Positions 7,174-7,895 of a stretch of 7,895 nt of DNA are shown here, piece by piece. The translations under genes and the position numbers were made by a program. Positions within the stretch are counted from its first letter, which is position 1; each line of letters opens with the position of its first letter. Origin of the DNA: Desulfobacteraceae bacterium (lineage in GTDB: Bacteria > Desulfobacterota > Desulfobacteria > Desulfobacterales > Desulfobacteraceae). The stretch is taken from NCBI GenBank assembly GCA_003354055.1, contig PIVQ01000314.1, positions 1 through 7,895 on the forward strand, given 5' to 3'. The notes under the pieces are model-generated. The model had not been told where the DNA came from. It made no database searches and was given only the letters and a program-made list of their open reading frames with translations.

Positions 7174-7653
7174 ATGAAACAAGATGGATTCAGGGAGATT
7201 ACGTTCTCCATAAATGGAAGTCAAAGAACACTCTATATTGATATACGCAAATCTTTGGCTGAAGTGTTAAGGGAAGATTTGGCGCTCACCGGTGTAAAGA
7301 TCGGATGTGGTGTGGGTGAATGCGGCGCATGCTCTGTACTGGTGGATGACGTCCTGGTGGATTCGTGCATCTACCTTGCCGTCTGGGCGGACAAAACAAC
7401 TATCCGGACGATTGAAGGCGAGGCAAAGAAAGGAAAGTTGTCAAAGGTACAAAAGGCTTATGTGGATGAGGGAGCGATACAGTGCGGATTCTGCACCCCC
7501 GGTTTTGTTATGGCAACCACCTCTTTTACCGAAGAATGTAAAGGAAAAGATATTACCGAAGATGAGATCCGAAAAGCACATGCCGGTAATTTGTGCCGAT
7601 GCACGGGGTATCAGAACATACTAAAGGCAGTTGAAAAAAGTATCGAGCCCTGA
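7174..7653 (+). CDS. xdhC: Xanthine dehydrogenase, [2Fe-2S] subunit XdhC
   Basis: The small electron-transfer subunit, 159 residues, carrying two [2Fe-2S] clusters between the molybdenum site and FAD. The N-terminal plant-ferredoxin-like domain has C45, C50, C53 and C65 (CGVGECGAC at 45-53). The C-terminal helical domain has C104 and C107 (QCGFCTPG, 103-110) and C141 and C143 (GNLCRCTGY, 138-146). All eight ligands are present. Length equals E. coli XdhC, which it resembles throughout, for example IRTIEGEAKKGKLS (77-90). This is the E. coli XdhC electron-transfer subunit and not the unrelated XdhC/CoxF maturation factor that shares the name. The ATG follows the xdhB stop with no gap, and GGGGAG at 7159-7164 lies 9 bases upstream. 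An inverted repeat overlaps its last codons and stop. Confidence 0.96.
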   Translation: MKQDGFREITFSINGSQRTLYIDIRKSLAEVLREDLALTGVKIGCGVGECGACSVLVDDVLVDSCIYLAVWADKTTIRTIEGEAKKGKLSKVQKAYVDEGAIQCGFCTPGFVMATTSFTEECKGKDITEDEIRKAHAGNLCRCTGYQNILKAVEKSIEP

Positions 7654-7669
7654 TACGGTCCGGCTCGAT
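7642..7669. repeat. Inverted repeat over the xdhC stop codon
   Basis: ATCGAGCC at 7642-7649 is exactly complementary to GGCTCGAT at 7662-7669, giving an 8-bp stem with a 12-base loop that contains the xdhC stop codon. On the + strand the sequence after it is A-rich (AAGAAAACAAC), so it lacks the U tract of an intrinsic terminator. On the - strand the stem is followed by ACTTTTTTC, which is terminator-like. It may be a 3' stabilising or processing hairpin, or a partial terminator between the enzyme genes and the regulator gene. Confidence 0.55.
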
Positions 7670-7704
7670 CAAGAAAACAACAAGTTACGGGAAAAAAAAG
7701 CGTT

Positions 7705-7895
7705 ATGACAACTGAAAAAGAGCAGGTTTTCGAGACATTGAAACAATTGGCAAATCTGATGACCCAAATGTTTGGTGACAATTGTGAAGTGGCGATTCAT
7801 GATTTAACCACCCAGCATATGCAACTGATTCACATTACGGGCAATGTTACACGAAGAAATCCTGGTGCACCGGTCACAGATGCTGTGGCCAAGCA
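7705..7895 (+). CDS. YheO/DauR-like PAS-domain transcriptional regulator (partial, N-terminal part)
   Basis: An open frame from the ATG at 7705 runs off the right edge, giving 63 residues. Residues 9-63 match the start of the YheO-like PAS domain. The landmarks are a leading helix, then FGDNCEVAIHDL (23-34), a short strand region LIHITGN (41-47) and RNPGAPVTDA (51-60), equivalent to the family's NGHVTGRxxGxPxTD pattern. Family members are about 220-240 residues long and end in a helix-turn-helix DNA-binding domain, not visible here. Members such as DauR control amino-acid catabolic operons. By position, 51 bases after xdhC on the same strand, this one probably regulates the purine/ureide cluster, perhaps sensing a pathway intermediate; that is inference. 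The ribosome binding site is poor: CGGG at 7688-7691 is 13 bases away, with a run of eight A between. Confidence 0.85.
   Translation, partial: MTTEKEQVFETLKQLANLMTQMFGDNCEVAIHDLTTQHMQLIHITGNVTRRNPGAPVTDAVAK

Noticed and set aside
7654..7704. Separate promoter for the regulator gene
   Set aside because: The 51-base gap is mostly hairpin arm and A-rich sequence. I could not see a convincing -35/-10 pair.

Overview
The window is a compact, single-direction gene cluster for catabolism of purines and cyclic ureides (hydantoin-like compounds). All genes lie on the + strand and are packed almost without gaps. By eye the base composition is moderate, mid-40s % GC. The proteins closely resemble those of the Escherichia coli purine/hydantoin locus (yqeA, hyuA, xdhABC) and Pseudomonas-type 8-oxoguanine deaminase, as I remember those sequences. 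This suggests a Gram-negative bacterium, possibly an anaerobe such as a Desulfobacterota member; that placement is an inference with low confidence.

Layout: (1) 1-129, the last 42 codons of an unrecognised protein. (2) 158-1108, carbamate kinase. (3) 1138-2550, a HyuA-type dihydropyrimidinase/phenylhydantoinase. (4) 2564-4009, an amidohydrolase of the 8-oxoguanine deaminase/SsnA/TrzN group. (5) 3996-6305, XdhA, the molybdenum subunit of xanthine dehydrogenase. (6) 6298-7173, XdhB, the FAD subunit. (7) 7174-7653, XdhC, the two-[2Fe-2S] subunit. (8) 7705 to the right edge, the N-terminal part of a YheO/DauR-like PAS-domain transcriptional regulator. The intergenic gaps are 28, 29, 13, -14, -8, 0 and 51 bases, so the set from carbamate kinase to xdhC very probably forms one operon with translational coupling. 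No intergenic stretch exceeds 60 bases. No RNA gene, mobile element or CRISPR array was seen.

How the genes may work together: the deaminase would convert 8-oxoguanine (or a related aminopurine) to urate. XdhABC interconverts hypoxanthine, xanthine and urate. The hydantoinase would open a cyclic ureide or dihydropyrimidine ring produced downstream. Carbamate kinase would make ATP from carbamoyl phosphate released from a carbamoylated intermediate. This resembles the anaerobic purine/urate breakdown gene sets known from enteric bacteria, in which purine nitrogen and a substrate-level ATP are recovered. The carbamoyltransferase, urate-ring opening enzyme and permease expected for a complete pathway are not in this window.

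The families are known ones. The interest lies in the gene combination, the proline-rich repeat insertion in the deaminase, the hairpin at the xdhC stop codon, and the uncharacterised ligand of the regulator.
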